A stretch of 5,045 bases of DNA from Pseudomonadota bacterium (lineage in GTDB: Bacteria; Pseudomonadota; Gammaproteobacteria; Burkholderiales; Burkholderiaceae_D), in NCBI GenBank assembly GCA_023409175.1, contig JAEYIG010000202.1, forward strand, positions 1-5,045, written 5' to 3'. Made by a program: the position numbers and the translations under genes. Shown here piece by piece: positions 1 through 5,045 of this stretch. The notes below the pieces were generated by a model that was not told the DNA's origin, ran no database searches, and saw nothing but the letters and a program-made list of their open reading frames with translations. Every line of letters starts with the position of its first letter. Positions within the stretch are counted from its first letter, which is position 1.

Positions 1-545
1 TCGCCTTCGAGGGCCAGTTTTGCCGATCCTTTGATGATTGGAATGTCATCTCCCGGGAATTCGTAGCGGGACAGGAGTTCACGTACTTCCATTTCGACGA
101 GTTCGAGCAATTCTGCGTCGTCTACCATGTCGCATTTGTTCAAAAATACGATGATGTATGGGACGCCAACCTGACGCGCCAGCAGGATGTGTTCGCGGGT
201 CTGCGGCATTGGGCCGTCTGCTGCGGAACATACCAGGATGGCTCCGTCCATCTGGGCGGCTCCGGTAATCATGTTTTTGATGTAGTCGGCGTGGCCTGGG
301 CAGTCTACGTGGGCGTAGTGTCTTGCTGCGGTTTCGTATTCGACGTGGGAGGTGTTGATGGTGATGCCACGCGCTTTTTCTTCTGGCGCCGCGTCAATCT
401 GGTCGTAGTCTTTGGCTTCTCCACCAAATTTCTTGGACAATACGGTCGCAATCGCCGCCGTCAGGGTCGTCTTCCCATGGTCAACGTGTCCAATTGTTCC
501 TACGTTTACGTGCGGCTTCGTCCGCTCATACTTGCTCTTTGCCAT
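1..545 (-). CDS. tuf: Translation elongation factor Tu (EF-Tu), N-terminal part, cut by the window edge
   Basis: Cytoplasmic GTPase that carries aminoacyl-tRNA to the ribosomal A site. The reverse strand reads 181 codons without a stop, beginning [20 protein letters not shown], and leaves the window at its left edge; the intact family is about 395 residues, so roughly the last half is missing here. All GTPase motifs of domain 1 are visible: G1 GHVDHGKT (residues 19-26), RGITI (59-63) in the switch I region, G3 DCPGH (81-85), G4 NKCD (136-139) and G5 GSA (173-175). The start is well supported: AGGGG sits 6 nt upstream of the ATG. It follows three tRNA genes on the same strand with no obvious promoter of its own in the 93 bp after tRNA-Thr, so co-transcription with them is likely, as known for tufB of enterobacteria. 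Betaproteobacteria often carry two near-identical tuf genes; this is the copy linked to tRNAs. Confidence 0.98.
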   Translation of the reverse strand, partial: MAKSKYERTKPHVNVGTIGHVDHGKTTLTAAIATVLSKKFGGEAKDYDQIDAAPEEKARGITINTSHVEYETAARHYAHVDCPGHADYIKNMITGAAQMDGAILVCSAADGPMPQTREHILLARQVGVPYIIVFLNKCDMVDDAELLELVEMEVRELLSRYEFPGDDIPIIKGSAKLALEG

Positions 546-551
546 TTTCAA

Positions 552-556
552 CCCCT
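552..556 (-). promoter_or_regulatory. Ribosome binding site of tuf
   Basis: The minus strand reads AGGGG, then six bases, then the ATG of tuf. It is one of only two clear Shine-Dalgarno sequences in the window and fixes the tuf start. The rest of the 93-bp leader between tRNA-Thr and tuf (546-638) is AT-rich near the gene and shows no convincing promoter or terminator hairpin. Confidence 0.8.
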
Positions 557-638
557 AAATAATGAAGAGAATATCAAGACCCACGCCCGACTTCTACGCG
601 ATGCAAACAAACACCATTTTTTGAAAAGCACAATCTTG

Positions 639-713
<75 letters not shown>

Positions 714-736
714 AACTAAATCCAAAGCAAAATGAC

Positions 737-810
737 TGGAGCGGGCGAAGGGAATCGAACCCTCGTCTTAAGCTTGGAAGGCTTCGGCTCTACCATTGAG
801 CTACGCCCGC
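737..810 (-). tRNA. tRNA-Gly(TCC)
   Basis: Complete 74-nt tRNA on the reverse strand with encoded CCA. The acceptor stem pairs GCGGGCG with CGCCCGC, with discriminator T. The anticodon stem AAGC/GCTT encloses CTTCCAA, giving anticodon TCC, which reads GGA and GGG. The T arm contains GGGTTCGATTCCC. It lies 23 bp before tRNA-Thr and corresponds to glyT in the enterobacterial cluster. Confidence 0.97.
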
Positions 811-839
811 ACTCGCCTGCATCATTTTGCAAAATCTTG

Positions 840-925
840 TGGTGGAGAGGGCTGGATTCGAACCAGCGTACTCGTAAGAGGGCAGATTTACAGTCTGCTG
901 CCATTAACCACTCGGCCACCTCTCC
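840..925 (-). tRNA. tRNA-Tyr(GTA)
   Basis: Complete 86-nt class II tRNA with a long variable arm and encoded CCA, on the reverse strand. The acceptor stem pairs GGAGAGG with CCTCTCC, with discriminator A. The anticodon stem CAGA/TCTG encloses CTGTAAA, giving anticodon GTA. The extended variable arm lies between the anticodon stem and the T arm, which contains CTGGTTCGAATCCAG. It is the first gene of the tRNA-tuf transcript, beginning 14 bp after the -10 box, so the primary 5' leader removed by RNase P should be only about 7 nt. Confidence 0.97.
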
Positions 926-939
926 GCAAGGAACCTCGA

Positions 940-968
940 ATTATGTCAGAGACAACAACACAAGTCAA
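940..968 (-). promoter_or_regulatory. Sigma70-type promoter of the tRNA-Tyr/Gly/Thr-tuf operon
   Basis: Reading the minus strand, TTGACT (968-963) and CATAAT (945-940) are separated by exactly 17 bp and point at tRNA-Tyr. Each box has five of six consensus bases. The sequence upstream of the -35 box is AT-rich, as in an UP-element-like region, which suits a strongly expressed stable-RNA operon. The bases after the -10 box (TCGAGG) are moderately GC-rich, as expected for stringent control, but this is suggestive only. Confidence 0.85.
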
Positions 969-1051
969 CGCACCTATTTCAGATAAACAACAATTTGATT
1001 TGATTTCCGCGCAATTATACTCGCCAAATGGCGGCAAAACCCTTTTGCGCC

Positions 1052-1080
1052 AAAAGCGGCCGCTGCCAATTGCCGCTTTT
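1052..1080 (-). terminator. Hairpin, probable terminator after the small secreted-protein gene
   Basis: Perfect 9-bp inverted repeat AAAAGCGGC / GCCGCTTTT with an 11-base loop, lying 38 bp past the stop codon of the minus-strand gene at 1118-1417. On the minus strand the stem ends in only four T, so termination may be modest. On the plus strand it ends in five T, but no plus-strand gene ends nearby. It insulates the tRNA promoter from upstream transcription. The remainder of the 192-bp gap (926-1117) holds further short A/T-flanked palindromes and a lone TATAAT on the minus strand at 1014-1019. Confidence 0.6.
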
Positions 1081-1117
1081 TACAAAAAAACCACATTATC
1101 CGTAATATGATGACACG

Positions 1118-1417
1118 TTAACGATGACCATGATGATAGCGTGGCCGACCACGGTATCCTCCCCGGTAATAATGATGGGACGGATGCCTTGTAATAACAT
1201 ATCCGGCACGGGGATATATGACGGGAGCAGGCTGGACAACTGTTACGACAGGGGCAACCGGCGCACTGTAAACAACTGCAGGTGCAGGCGCTGCCACAAC
1301 AACCGGGACGCCGATATTGACCGACCAGTGTCCCGCATTGGCTGTAGAAGGCACAAGAAAAGTACCGGAAACCAATGCCATCGCACATAAAAAGGAAAAA
1401 AATTTGCTGTTTTTCAT
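1118..1417 (-). CDS. Small secreted protein, Pro/Val/Ala-rich with a His/Arg/Tyr-rich C-terminus
   Basis: Encodes 99 residues. The N-terminus is a clear Sec signal peptide: MKNSK, a hydrophobic core at about residues 6-22, and a likely cut after STANA (28), leaving a mature protein of about 71 residues. Residues 39-69 are low complexity (VVVAAPAPAVVYSAPVAPVV and onward) and contain QPAPV, resembling the PXPV-repeat secreted proteins seen in Burkholderiales. The last 22 residues hold six His, five Arg and four Tyr, ending RPRYHHGHR, which could bind metal or polyanions. The start at 1417 is chosen because GGAGAG lies 4 nt upstream; an in-frame TTG at 1429 overlaps that ribosome binding site and is unlikely. 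A hairpin follows the gene. Periplasmic or surface location is inferred; function is unknown. Confidence 0.8.
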   Translation of the reverse strand: MKNSKFFSFLCAMALVSGTFLVPSTANAGHWSVNIGVPVVVAAPAPAVVYSAPVAPVVTVVQPAPVIYPRAGYVITRHPSHHYYRGGYRGRPRYHHGHR

Positions 1418-1421
1418 GATT

Positions 1422-1427
1422 CTCTCC
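1422..1427 (-). promoter_or_regulatory. Ribosome binding site deciding the start of the small secreted-protein gene
   Basis: The minus strand reads GGAGAG followed by AATC and ATG. This strong Shine-Dalgarno sequence supports the ATG at 1417 and argues against the in-frame TTG at 1429, which overlaps it. The downstream start also gives a signal peptide of normal shape. Confidence 0.8.
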
Positions 1428-1480
1428 AATCAGAATATCTCATGAGAAACATTAAAGCGGATTTGCTTACGGTAACCTAT

Positions 1481-1500
1481 ACATATACTGTAAGATATGT
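1481..1500. promoter_or_regulatory. Imperfect AT-rich dyad between divergent small genes
   Basis: A 20-bp element starts ACATAT and ends ATATGT (6-bp arms). It lies in the 170-bp gap between the minus-strand secreted-protein gene and the plus-strand 39-residue ORF. Promoter-like strings overlap it: on the plus strand TATACT (1484-1489) with TTGCTT at 1463-1468, and on the minus strand TATATG/TATAGG, but none has a good -35 box at the best spacing. It could be a regulator site or just promoter AT-richness. Farther right in the gap, a 6-bp inverted repeat CGGAAA/TTTCCG (1547-1564) precedes the small ORF. Confidence 0.3.
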
Positions 1501-1587
1501 AACAGACTATGTCACCCTGGCATAAAAAAACGAAGTATCCGTCACGCGGAAAAAGCAATTTCCGATCACAATCAACCGTCGACAAAA

Positions 1588-1707
1588 ATGGCACAGGACA
1601 AACAACCTAAAAAAACCGGATGGATGACGACCTTTCTGCGAGGCCTTGCCATCTTCTTTCTTATTATGGGTGTCTATTATTTCGCCAAGGCATGGCTCTT
1701 TAACTGA
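1588..1707 (+). CDS. Putative 39-residue single-span membrane protein
   Basis: A short reading frame, MAQDKQPKKTGWMTTFLRGL onward, ends in TGA at 1705-1707. Residues 1-18 are hydrophilic with three Lys and one Arg. Residues 19-38 form one continuous hydrophobic/aromatic segment (LAIFFLIMGVYYFAKAWLF), followed by a single Asn. The positive N-terminus predicts N-in topology in the inner membrane. It points away from the small secreted-protein gene and converges on dacB with a 15-bp gap. There is no clear Shine-Dalgarno sequence before the ATG, which lowers confidence. The basic head plus an uninterrupted transmembrane segment is unlikely for random sequence and resembles genuine small membrane proteins. 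I do not recognise the family, and no function can be assigned. Confidence 0.55.
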   Translation: MAQDKQPKKTGWMTTFLRGLAIFFLIMGVYYFAKAWLFN

Positions 1708-1722
1708 AGGCTCATTTCATCC

Positions 1723-3144
1723 TCAGTTATTCTCGTAAGTCCAGTTCAAAAGCTCGTTTAACATGTTACGTGAGAGTTTTGCGTTTGGATCATTGACCAT
1801 GCAGACAACCACATAACGTTGTCCGCTTTTTGCCAGAACGTATCCGGCAATTGCCCTGACATTATCAATCGCACCTGTCTTGATATGAGCCTTTCCGGCA
1901 ATCGCATCTTCTTTCAGGCGCTTTGACATCGTTCCATCTTTTCCGGCAATGGGAAAAGACGCCATCAACTCCGGCATGACCGGAGAATGGAAGGCAGCTT
2001 TGAGAATTTTCCCCATCGTTGAAGGAGAGATTCTTTCCTGCCGCGACAAACCTGAACCATTTTCGATAACGAGATCGCCGGAAGAAATATTTTTGGATCC
2101 AAGCCAGTTTTTTATTGCCTTGATGCCTTGAGAGACATCGGCATGTTCACCATAGCCCTGATACCCGACTGTCAACAATAACTGACGTGCCATCACATTA
2201 TTGCTGTGTTTGTTAACCGTCGACACGATAGAAGACAGTTCAGGGGAATTCCATTCGGCGATTTTCCGGGCGTCTGACGGCAATAGCCCCTCGATAAATT
2301 TCCCCCTGAAACGGCCGCCAGCTTCCTTCCAGAGAGCGGTAAACGCACTTTCAAAATAACGGGTATTGCTCATCTGGTATGGATGGACGGACCAGTATTT
2401 TTCTCCACAGGCAGTGGAATAGACACCGTCAAAAATGGCATGCCGGTCGTCGAATTGAAGGCTGATGTCTTTTTTCCACTCATCACATTCAGCATTCGAC
2501 AAGAGAGGCGGTGTAATTTTGACGCCGTCCATCCGGGGTTCGAAAATCACCTTTACCGTATTCTTCTCTTCATCCGGAATCAGTCTTACATCAATTTTCG
2601 ATTCATTCAAAAGAAGAGCGTCGGGCCCCGCGTTATAAGGTTTCAAAGGTTCACCATCGAATGCGGCCGCATCGAACGGCTCCATTTGGAACACGCTTCT
2701 ATCCAGAATGACACTTCCCCTGATATCTCGTAATCCGGCATCCTGAATCTGGCGGATAAAAAGCCATAAATCTTTTTGCGAGAATACCGGATCACCACTT
2801 CCTTTTATTATCAGGTCGCCATATAAAATGCCATCTTCCAGTTTCCCCGAAATATACGCCCCCGTTTTCCAGATATAAGACGGCCCAAGCAATTCCAGTG
2901 CAGCATATGTCGTCAGCACTTTCATCGTCGATGCAGGAGCAAAAGGGAGATCGGCATTATGGGTCAGGACAGGAATATCCGAATCGACCCGTTCAACTAA
3001 AACCCCGACAGAATTTTGGGGAATACCTGCCTGCTGAAGCTCATATTGAACAGGTAGGGGCAACTCACCGGCAAAAGCTGGAAGCACCAATATAAAAAAC
3101 AATCCCACAAGCCATGTCTGGCAGGAAGCGAATATTTTTCTCAT
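1723..3144 (-). CDS. dacB: D-alanyl-D-alanine carboxypeptidase/endopeptidase, PBP4 type (peptidase S13)
   Basis: Periplasmic penicillin-binding protein that removes the terminal D-Ala of peptidoglycan stem peptides and cleaves D-Ala-mDAP cross-links. The 473 residues match the usual PBP4 length (about 475). A Sec signal peptide covers residues 1-25, with a likely cut after PAFA. All three serine-acyl motifs are intact: STMK at 72-75 (nucleophile Ser72, Lys75), SNN at 314-316 and KTG at 422-424. The large insert between the first two motifs is typical of this family, and ENGSGLSR (361-368) is another family signature. Cys8 lies before the hydrophobic core and lacks a lipobox, so it is not a lipoprotein. 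The ATG at 3144 gives the expected signal peptide but has only a weak GGAAA directly before it. It is transcribed divergently from feoAB and converges on the 39-residue ORF; no terminator is evident between them. Confidence 0.95.
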   Translation of the reverse strand: MRKIFASCQTWLVGLFFILVLPAFAGELPLPVQYELQQAGIPQNSVGVLVERVDSDIPVLTHNADLPFAPASTMKVLTTYAALELLGPSYIWKTGAYISGKLEDGILYGDLIIKGSGDPVFSQKDLWLFIRQIQDAGLRDIRGSVILDRSVFQMEPFDAAAFDGEPLKPYNAGPDALLLNESKIDVRLIPDEEKNTVKVIFEPRMDGVKITPPLLSNAECDEWKKDISLQFDDRHAIFDGVYSTACGEKYWSVHPYQMSNTRYFESAFTALWKEAGGRFRGKFIEGLLPSDARKIAEWNSPELSSIVSTVNKHSNNVMARQLLLTVGYQGYGEHADVSQGIKAIKNWLGSKNISSGDLVIENGSGLSRQERISPSTMGKILKAAFHSPVMPELMASFPIAGKDGTMSKRLKEDAIAGKAHIKTGAIDNVRAIAGYVLAKSGQRYVVVCMVNDPNAKLSRNMLNELLNWTYENN

Positions 3145-3160
3145 TTTCCGATGTCATTCA

Positions 3161-3211
3161 GGTAGGGTCTACCGCTCATTCGGCTTACTTTATCTCAAGC
3201 TTAGACCCACC
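3161..3211. repeat. Inverted repeat in the dacB leader
   Basis: Arms GGTAGGGTCTA (3161-3171) and TAGACCCACC (3202-3211) are complementary over 7 bp plus 3 bp with one bulged base, around a 30-base loop. The left arm region can alternatively form a small local hairpin, GGTAG-GGT-CTACC (3161-3173). The element lies 17 bp before the dacB start, so it could be a leader structure or a binding site. It could also end upstream of the dacB transcript if the promoter is close to the gene. A possible dacB promoter on the minus strand, TTGTAA-N17-TAAGCT, overlaps the outer arm but is weak. Confidence 0.35.
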
Positions 3212-3213
3212 GG

Positions 3214-3243
3214 TTGTATTTTACAAAGAGAAACGTTTATAAT
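3214..3243 (+). promoter_or_regulatory. Sigma70-type promoter of feoAB
   Basis: TTGTAT (3214-3219) and a perfect TATAAT (3238-3243) are separated by 18 bp and point at feoA. The expected transcription start is near 3250, giving a leader of about 25 nt. The -10 box abuts the Fur-type operator, the usual arrangement for repression by occlusion of RNA polymerase. Confidence 0.7.
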
Positions 3244-3260
3244 TGAGAATAAGTATCATT
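3242..3260 (+). promoter_or_regulatory. Fur box controlling feoAB
   Basis: The 7-1-7 palindrome TGAGAAT-A-AGTATCA (3244-3258) matches the Fur pattern TGATAATnATTATCA at 12 of 14 arm positions, with matching A/T flanks. It overlaps the end of the -10 box and the predicted transcription start. Fur-Fe(II) is therefore expected to repress feoAB when iron is plentiful, as is established for feo operons of many proteobacteria. Fur itself is not encoded in this window. Confidence 0.8.
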
Positions 3261-3275
3261 TAGATCAATGAATTC

Positions 3276-3578
3276 ATGAATCTTGCATTATTAAAACACC
3301 CATTTGCCACTGTAGATGTGCCGATTGACAATCTGGCCCAACTCAGAAAAGGCGATTCAGCCATCATTATCGGTTTCGCAGACGATGATGAAGCCCTTTC
3401 CATCAAGGGGCGTTTGCAAGAACTTGGTTTTTTGCCCGGAGAAAAAATATCTGTCCACGCCGAGGCTTTTCCCGGCAGAGACCCTATGGCTATCCGTGTA
3501 GGCAATTCCATTTTTGCTCTCCGTCGCTCGGAAGCTGAAAAAGTCCGCATCGTTCAGGCCGCCAACGACACCATCTGA
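3276..3578 (+). CDS. feoA: Ferrous iron transport protein A (FeoA)
   Basis: Small cytoplasmic SH3-like protein that works with the FeoB iron(II) permease, probably by touching its GTPase part. The core begins near residue 20 (LAQLRKGDSAIIIGF) and includes the family hallmark RLQELGFLPG (46-55) and a later strand DPMAIRVGNSIFALRRSEA (69-87). At 100 residues it is longer than the usual 75-85, because of about 18 extra N-terminal residues. The ATG at 3276 has no Shine-Dalgarno sequence; a GTG at codon 15 is possible but equally lacks one. The start codon lies in overlapping 10-bp palindromes and overlaps the stop of a three-codon ATG ORF (3268-3279). feoB follows 24 bp downstream, so the two are almost surely one operon under the Fur box. 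Confidence 0.93.
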   Translation: MNLALLKHPFATVDVPIDNLAQLRKGDSAIIIGFADDDEALSIKGRLQELGFLPGEKISVHAEAFPGRDPMAIRVGNSIFALRRSEAEKVRIVQAANDTI

Positions 3579-3602
3579 TCAGGCCCGAAAAAATCATTCA
3601 AA

Positions 3603-5045
3603 ATGAATCTCCCTCTTTCCATTGCCCTGATCGGCAATCCTAATTGTGGAAAAACGGCTCTTTTCAACCGTCTCACCGGTTCACACCAGAAAGTTGCCAA
3701 TTATGCGGGTGTCACGGTAGAGCGAAAGGAAGGTTCACTGACCACAGAAGCCGGCCGAGAGTTTCATATTATCGACCTGCCCGGCATATATAGTCTGACG
3801 CCACTTTCACAAGACGAAGAGATTACGCGCAGCGCCCTTATCGACAAGACAAAAGATATTCCCATCGACCTGATCGTTTTCGTTGCCGATGCGACGAATC
3901 TGAAAAGAAGCCTGAAACTGATTCTGGATGTCATTCAATTAGGCTATCCCACAATCCTTGCGTTGAACATGACTGACCTTGCCAGAAAAAACGGACAGGT
4001 TGTCGATCTCGATGTCTTGCAAAGAGAACTGGGAATTCCTGTTGTCGAAACCACCGCCATCCAATCGGAAGGCATCAAGCCACTTCTCGATATTCTGGAC
4101 AAACCGGAAGACCTGCTAAACCGCGAGCCTGCTGCCAAAAAAAATGTCCCGACTGACATCAACAAGATACTAGGCGCAGCCATCAGGAAAAATGCCGATA
4201 CCTATTCCCTGAATCAGCGAATTGATTCGTTTGTTCTGCATCCTCTTCTTGGATTCCCGATTCTTCTTGCCATTCTATTTTTCATGTTTCAGGCTGTTTT
4301 CAGCTGGGCGGAACTTCCCAAGGAATGGCTCGAGACGGGAATTGAAAGTATCGGGACTCTTTTTACGACCATTCTTCCTGACGGAATTTTACGCAGTCTG
4401 GTCGTGGACGGCATTATTGCCGGAATGGGCAGCATAGTCGTTTTTCTTCCGCAAATTCTGATACTGTTTTTCTTCATTCTGGTTCTTGAAGAATCGGGAT
4501 ACCTCCCTCGCGCGGCTTTCATGCTCGACAAGCTGATGAGCAGTATCGGCCTTTCCGGTCATGCTTTCATTCCACTGCTTTCCAGTTTTGCCTGTGCCGT
4601 TCCGGGTATCATGGCAACCCGGACCATCAAAAACCGGAAAGACCGGATCATTACCATCCTGATTGCACCCCTCATGACCTGTTCGGCACGGCTGCCTGTC
4701 TATTCGCTGATTATCGGTGCTTTCATACCCAACAAGGCCATAGGCCTTTTCAATCTGCAGGGCCTCGTTCTTTTCTGTCTTTATATCTGCGGCATCATTG
4801 CGGCCATTCTGGTTGCGTGGGTCATGAAGCGGCTTGTCGGGAAAAACGAATACCAGCCTCTCCTGATGGAACTTCCTTCCTACCACCTCCCTCAAATCAG
4901 GAACATTGCCATTGGATTATGGATACGGGCACGTATTTTTCTGGTCCGGGTCAGTACCATCATTTTCGCGACTTCCGTACTGTTATGGGCATTATCGGCA
5001 TTCCCGTCACCACCTGAAGGAGCTGTCGGTCCTGCCATCCAGTAC
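3603..5045 (+). CDS. feoB: Ferrous iron transport protein B (FeoB), C-terminus beyond the window
   Basis: Inner-membrane iron(II) transporter with a fused cytoplasmic G domain. It is open for 481 codons to the right edge; full FeoBs run from about 600 to 800 residues. G motifs: G1 GNPNCGKTALFN (11-22), G2 threonine in NYAGVTVE (Thr38), G3 DLPG (58-61), G4 NMTD (122-125) and a divergent G5 around ETTAIQSEG (149-157). A helical spacer follows. Membrane segments begin near residue 211, with further spans near 277-295, 321-338, 349-375 and 385-407. Conserved transport motifs are present: EESGYLPRAAF (296-306), FACAVPGIMATRTI (329-342, Cys331) and APLMTCSARLPVY (355-367, Cys360). Cys15 and Ala19 replace the Ser and Thr common in gammaproteobacterial G1 motifs, as I recall for other betaproteobacterial FeoBs. 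No clear Shine-Dalgarno precedes the ATG. Whether feoC or another gene follows cannot be seen. Confidence 0.96.
   Translation, partial: MNLPLSIALIGNPNCGKTALFNRLTGSHQKVANYAGVTVERKEGSLTTEAGREFHIIDLPGIYSLTPLSQDEEITRSALIDKTKDIPIDLIVFVADATNLKRSLKLILDVIQLGYPTILALNMTDLARKNGQVVDLDVLQRELGIPVVETTAIQSEGIKPLLDILDKPEDLLNREPAAKKNVPTDINKILGAAIRKNADTYSLNQRIDSFVLHPLLGFPILLAILFFMFQAVFSWAELPKEWLETGIESIGTLFTTILPDGILRSLVVDGIIAGMGSIVVFLPQILILFFFILVLEESGYLPRAAFMLDKLMSSIGLSGHAFIPLLSSFACAVPGIMATRTIKNRKDRIITILIAPLMTCSARLPVYSLIIGAFIPNKAIGLFNLQGLVLFCLYICGIIAAILVAWVMKRLVGKNEYQPLLMELPSYHLPQIRNIAIGLWIRARIFLVRVSTIIFATSVLLWALSAFPSPPEGAVGPAIQY

Noticed and set aside
716..1110. Open frames across the tRNA genes on both strands (translations such as GEGNRTLV or MAEWLMAADCKSALLRVRWF)
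   Set aside because: These are translations of tRNA-Gly and tRNA-Tyr sequence, a known source of spurious protein annotations.
1080..1390. Open frames overlapping the secreted-protein gene in other frames
   Set aside because: The frame at 1118-1417 has a ribosome binding site and a proper signal peptide; the others are shadows.
1427..1429. TTG as an upstream start of the small secreted protein
   Set aside because: It overlaps the GGAGAG ribosome binding site and would add four residues ahead of a normal signal peptide.
1708..1722. Possible terminator between the 39-residue ORF and dacB
   Set aside because: The 15-bp gap and its surroundings contain no convincing GC-rich stem followed by a T-run on either strand.
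1949..3095. Three plus-strand open frames inside dacB
   Set aside because: They are antisense to a complete dacB with all catalytic motifs and show no domain features or ribosome binding sites.
3260..3550. Minus-strand 96-codon frame over feoA
   Set aside because: Antisense shadow of feoA, whose family motif is clear.
3944..5017. Several frames within feoB on both strands, including a 168-codon minus-strand frame
   Set aside because: The continuous 481-codon FeoB frame with G motifs and membrane segments explains this stretch; the others are out-of-frame or antisense, and the long one is highly polar low-information sequence.

Overview
The window looks like a chromosomal segment of a betaproteobacterium, probably Burkholderiales. 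The reasons are the tRNA-Tyr/Gly/Thr genes placed directly ahead of an EF-Tu gene, a FeoB with the GNPNCGKTALFN form of Walker A, and a PBP4-type DacB. Base composition is moderate rather than the high GC of most Burkholderiales, so a lower-GC lineage such as Oxalobacter-like Oxalobacteraceae is possible. That placement is an inference from sequence feel, not a database match.

Left part (1-1080, minus strand): a translation operon reads from right to left. A near-consensus sigma70 promoter (940-968) drives tRNA-Tyr(GTA), tRNA-Gly(TCC), tRNA-Thr(GGT) and then tuf, whose 3' half lies beyond the left edge. This matches the known tyrU-glyT-thrT-tufB order of enterobacteria without the leading thrU. 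A hairpin at 1052-1080 separates the operon from the next gene upstream.

Middle part (1080-3144): a small secreted protein with a Pro/Val/Ala-rich centre and a His/Arg/Tyr-rich tail is encoded on the minus strand (1118-1417). A very short single-membrane-span ORF (1588-1707, plus) points away from it. That ORF converges on dacB (1723-3144, minus), a periplasmic PBP4-type D-Ala-D-Ala carboxypeptidase/endopeptidase with all three active-site motifs intact.

Right part (3145-5045): dacB and feoAB are divergent. Their shared intergenic region holds an inverted repeat on the dacB side, and a sigma70-like promoter overlapped by a Fur box on the feoA side. feoA and feoB, 24 bp apart, form an iron(II) uptake operon expected to be repressed by Fur-Fe(II). 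feoB runs off the right edge after 481 codons.

I see no mobile element, CRISPR array, prophage or defence system, and nothing that amounts to a new multi-gene system. The least explained items are the two small envelope-protein genes and the structured intergenic regions. No stretch longer than 300 bp lacks a gene; the gaps at 546-638, 926-1117, 1418-1587 and 3145-3275 are described in the relevant entries.
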